In this document: positions 62,736 to 64,000 of the stretch, one piece after another | How the letters are laid out: each line of letters begins with the position of its first letter | Position numbering within the stretch: position 1 is the stretch's first letter | Assembly (NCBI RefSeq): GCF_002893765.1 | Contig: NZ_CP025938.1 | Span: 496,001 to 560,000, forward strand | Direction of reading: 5' to 3' | Origin: Tamlana carrageenivorans | GTDB lineage: Bacteria > Bacteroidota > Bacteroidia > Flavobacteriales > Flavobacteriaceae | DNA length: 64,000 bases | Position numbers and translations under genes: made by a program | The notes under the pieces: model-generated | Told to the model about the DNA's origin: nothing | What the model saw: the letters and a program-made list of their open reading frames with translations, nothing else | The model's database searches: none

Positions 62736-63848
62736 ATGCCCCTACTTGTTGTTCTGCTCTACATCTTTTTAGTGGTAGTAGCTATTCAAGCCCTCTTTTA
62801 CTTAGGTGTTTACACAAAGTTTGTGTTTTCAAAAGATAAACAAAGTGACCATAATAGTCTTCCTGTTTCGGTTATTATTTGTGCTAAGAACGAAGCCGAA
62901 AACTTAAAAACTTTTCTACCTTCCATATGTGAGCAAGATTATCCAAACTTTGAGATTGTACTTATAAACGATGATTCAACGGACGACACCTTAGACGTTA
63001 TCGAAGCGTTCGCTAATCAATATAGCAACATTAAAATAGTAAACGTTAAAAATATTGAGGCGTTTTGGGGCAATAAAAAATACGCTTTAACGTTAGGCAT
63101 TAAAGCTGCTAAAAACGAATATTTATTATTTACTGATGCCGACTGCAAGCCCATGTCTTCGCATTGGATTTCAGAAATGTGTAGCCATTTCACAAAAGAA
63201 AAGAGTGTTGTATTAGGCTATGGTGGCTATTCAAAAATTAAAAATTCATTTTTGAATAAACTTATTCGCTACGAAACCCTTGTTACAGCTGTGAATTATT
63301 TTTCGTTTGCTTTATCTGGCATGCCATATATGGGTGTTGGTAGAAATCTAGCTTATACTAAAGCAGAGTTTTTCAATGCTAACGGATTTATTAACCACAT
63401 AAAGGTACGCTCGGGCGATGATGATTTATTCGTAAACCAAGTCGCTACTGCAAAAAATACAGCCTGTACTTTTTCAGAAAATAGCTTTACCACATCGCTC
63501 CCTAAAAAAACTTATAAGGCGTGGTATTTGCAAAAAAGACGTCATGTCTCCACGGCTCAACATTACAAACCTTTACATAAATTCCTTTTAGCCCTATTAT
63601 ACATTTCCAACTTACTGTTTTGGGTTTTAGCAGTTGTTTTATTTGTCGCTCAAATAAAATGGCAAATTATTCTAGGCGCCTTTGTACTTCGATTAAGTTT
63701 ACAATATTTGATATTAGGCATGGCTTCTAAAAAGTTAAAAGAGAGCGACTTAATTCTTATATTTCCTTTATTAGAATTTTTCTTAATCATTATACAATTA
63801 ACTATCTTTATAAATAATATCCTTTCAAAACCCAAGCATTGGAAATAG
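62736..63848 (+). CDS. Family 2 glycosyltransferase, membrane-bound
   Basis: 370 residues: N-terminal helix, GT-A fold with VSVIICAKNEAENL, the DxD motif in FTDADCKP near residue 133, and the QKRRHVST block (QxxRW-like) near residue 268, then three C-terminal helices. Such enzymes add sugars to lipid or polysaccharide carriers. Acceptor unknown. Confidence 0.88.
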   Translation: MPLLVVLLYIFLVVVAIQALFYLGVYTKFVFSKDKQSDHNSLPVSVIICAKNEAENLKTFLPSICEQDYPNFEIVLINDDSTDDTLDVIEAFANQYSNIKIVNVKNIEAFWGNKKYALTLGIKAAKNEYLLFTDADCKPMSSHWISEMCSHFTKEKSVVLGYGGYSKIKNSFLNKLIRYETLVTAVNYFSFALSGMPYMGVGRNLAYTKAEFFNANGFINHIKVRSGDDDLFVNQVATAKNTACTFSENSFTTSLPKKTYKAWYLQKRRHVSTAQHYKPLHKFLLALLYISNLLFWVLAVVLFVAQIKWQIILGAFVLRLSLQYLILGMASKKLKESDLILIFPLLEFFLIIIQLTIFINNILSKPKHWK

Positions 63849-64000
63849 ATCTCATTATCAAAAGTGCCAAACAAAAGGACCAAAAAGCCTTTAATCATTT
63901 GTTAGATATGTTTTGGGATGATGTTTATGGCTTTCAACTTAAACGGATCCAGAACGAAAATGACGCTGAAGATATCACGATTCAAACCTTCGCAAGAGCT
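63839..64000 (+). CDS. ECF sigma factor, 5' part
   Basis: Open from a TTG that overlaps the glycosyltransferase stop, 54 codons to the window edge. IIKSAKQKDQKAFNHLLDMF and NENDAEDITIQTFARA match sigma region 2. Truncated only by the window. Confidence 0.75.
   Translation, partial: MEIDLIIKSAKQKDQKAFNHLLDMFWDDVYGFQLKRIQNENDAEDITIQTFARA

Overview
The window is AT-rich chromosomal DNA of a Bacteroidota bacterium, most likely a marine-type Flavobacteriaceae. This rests on SusC/SusD pairs, short lipoprotein signals ending in a Cys, promoter boxes of the TTG / TAnnTTTG kind, the Bat operon and the absence of Shine-Dalgarno sites. No 16S rRNA is present, so no genus is claimed.

Region 1 (0.3-22.8 kb, all minus strand) is a polysaccharide utilisation locus that reads as a xyloglucan locus. 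Transcription order is ECF sigma factor, FecR anti-sigma, SusC with an STN signalling domain, SusD, a surface glycan-binding lipoprotein, then GH31 (alpha-xylosidase type), GH3 (beta-glucosidase), BACON-GH5 (endo-glucanase), GH42 (beta-galactosidase), GH95 (alpha-L-fucosidase) and a SASA-type acetylesterase. Together these could strip acetyl, fucose, galactose and xylose side chains and cut the glucan backbone. A strong hairpin separates the binding genes from the enzyme genes.

Region 2 (23-37.6 kb) is core-type chromosome: outer-membrane barrels (one with a frameshift just after its start codon), lipoproteins, a HAD phosphatase, a MoxR-DUF58-DUF4381-BatA-BatB/C-BatD operon, an octahaem cytochrome with TPRs, a DUF481 protein, an LRR protein and a zinc-ribbon protein.

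Region 3 (37749-62227, about 24.5 kb) is an integrated element in the 3' end of an initiator tRNA-Met gene, bounded by a 17-bp direct repeat. It carries a tyrosine integrase, a plus-strand module of about 25 genes, a minus-strand replication module (TOPRIM/SF3 primase-helicase, small P-loop protein, YopX and small proteins), a YafQ-type toxin-antitoxin pair and an XRE-type repressor. I see no terminase, portal, tail tube, tape measure or baseplate. Instead there are small beta-rich proteins with their own leader and terminator (candidate capsid), many small single-helix membrane proteins, LRR and beta-propeller proteins (candidate receptor binding), a GH108 lysozyme that can acquire a C-terminal membrane anchor by -1 frameshifting, and a 1381-residue polyvalent protein (ArdC-N, metallopeptidase, BECR-like nuclease, RecA-like ATPase). 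My best reading is a temperate, tailless, membrane-containing phage of an apparently undescribed type. This is the main candidate for a new system.

Region 4 (62.2-64 kb) returns to chromosome: the displaced tRNA terminator, a small membrane protein with a textbook promoter, a family 2 glycosyltransferase and the start of an ECF sigma factor gene cut by the window edge.
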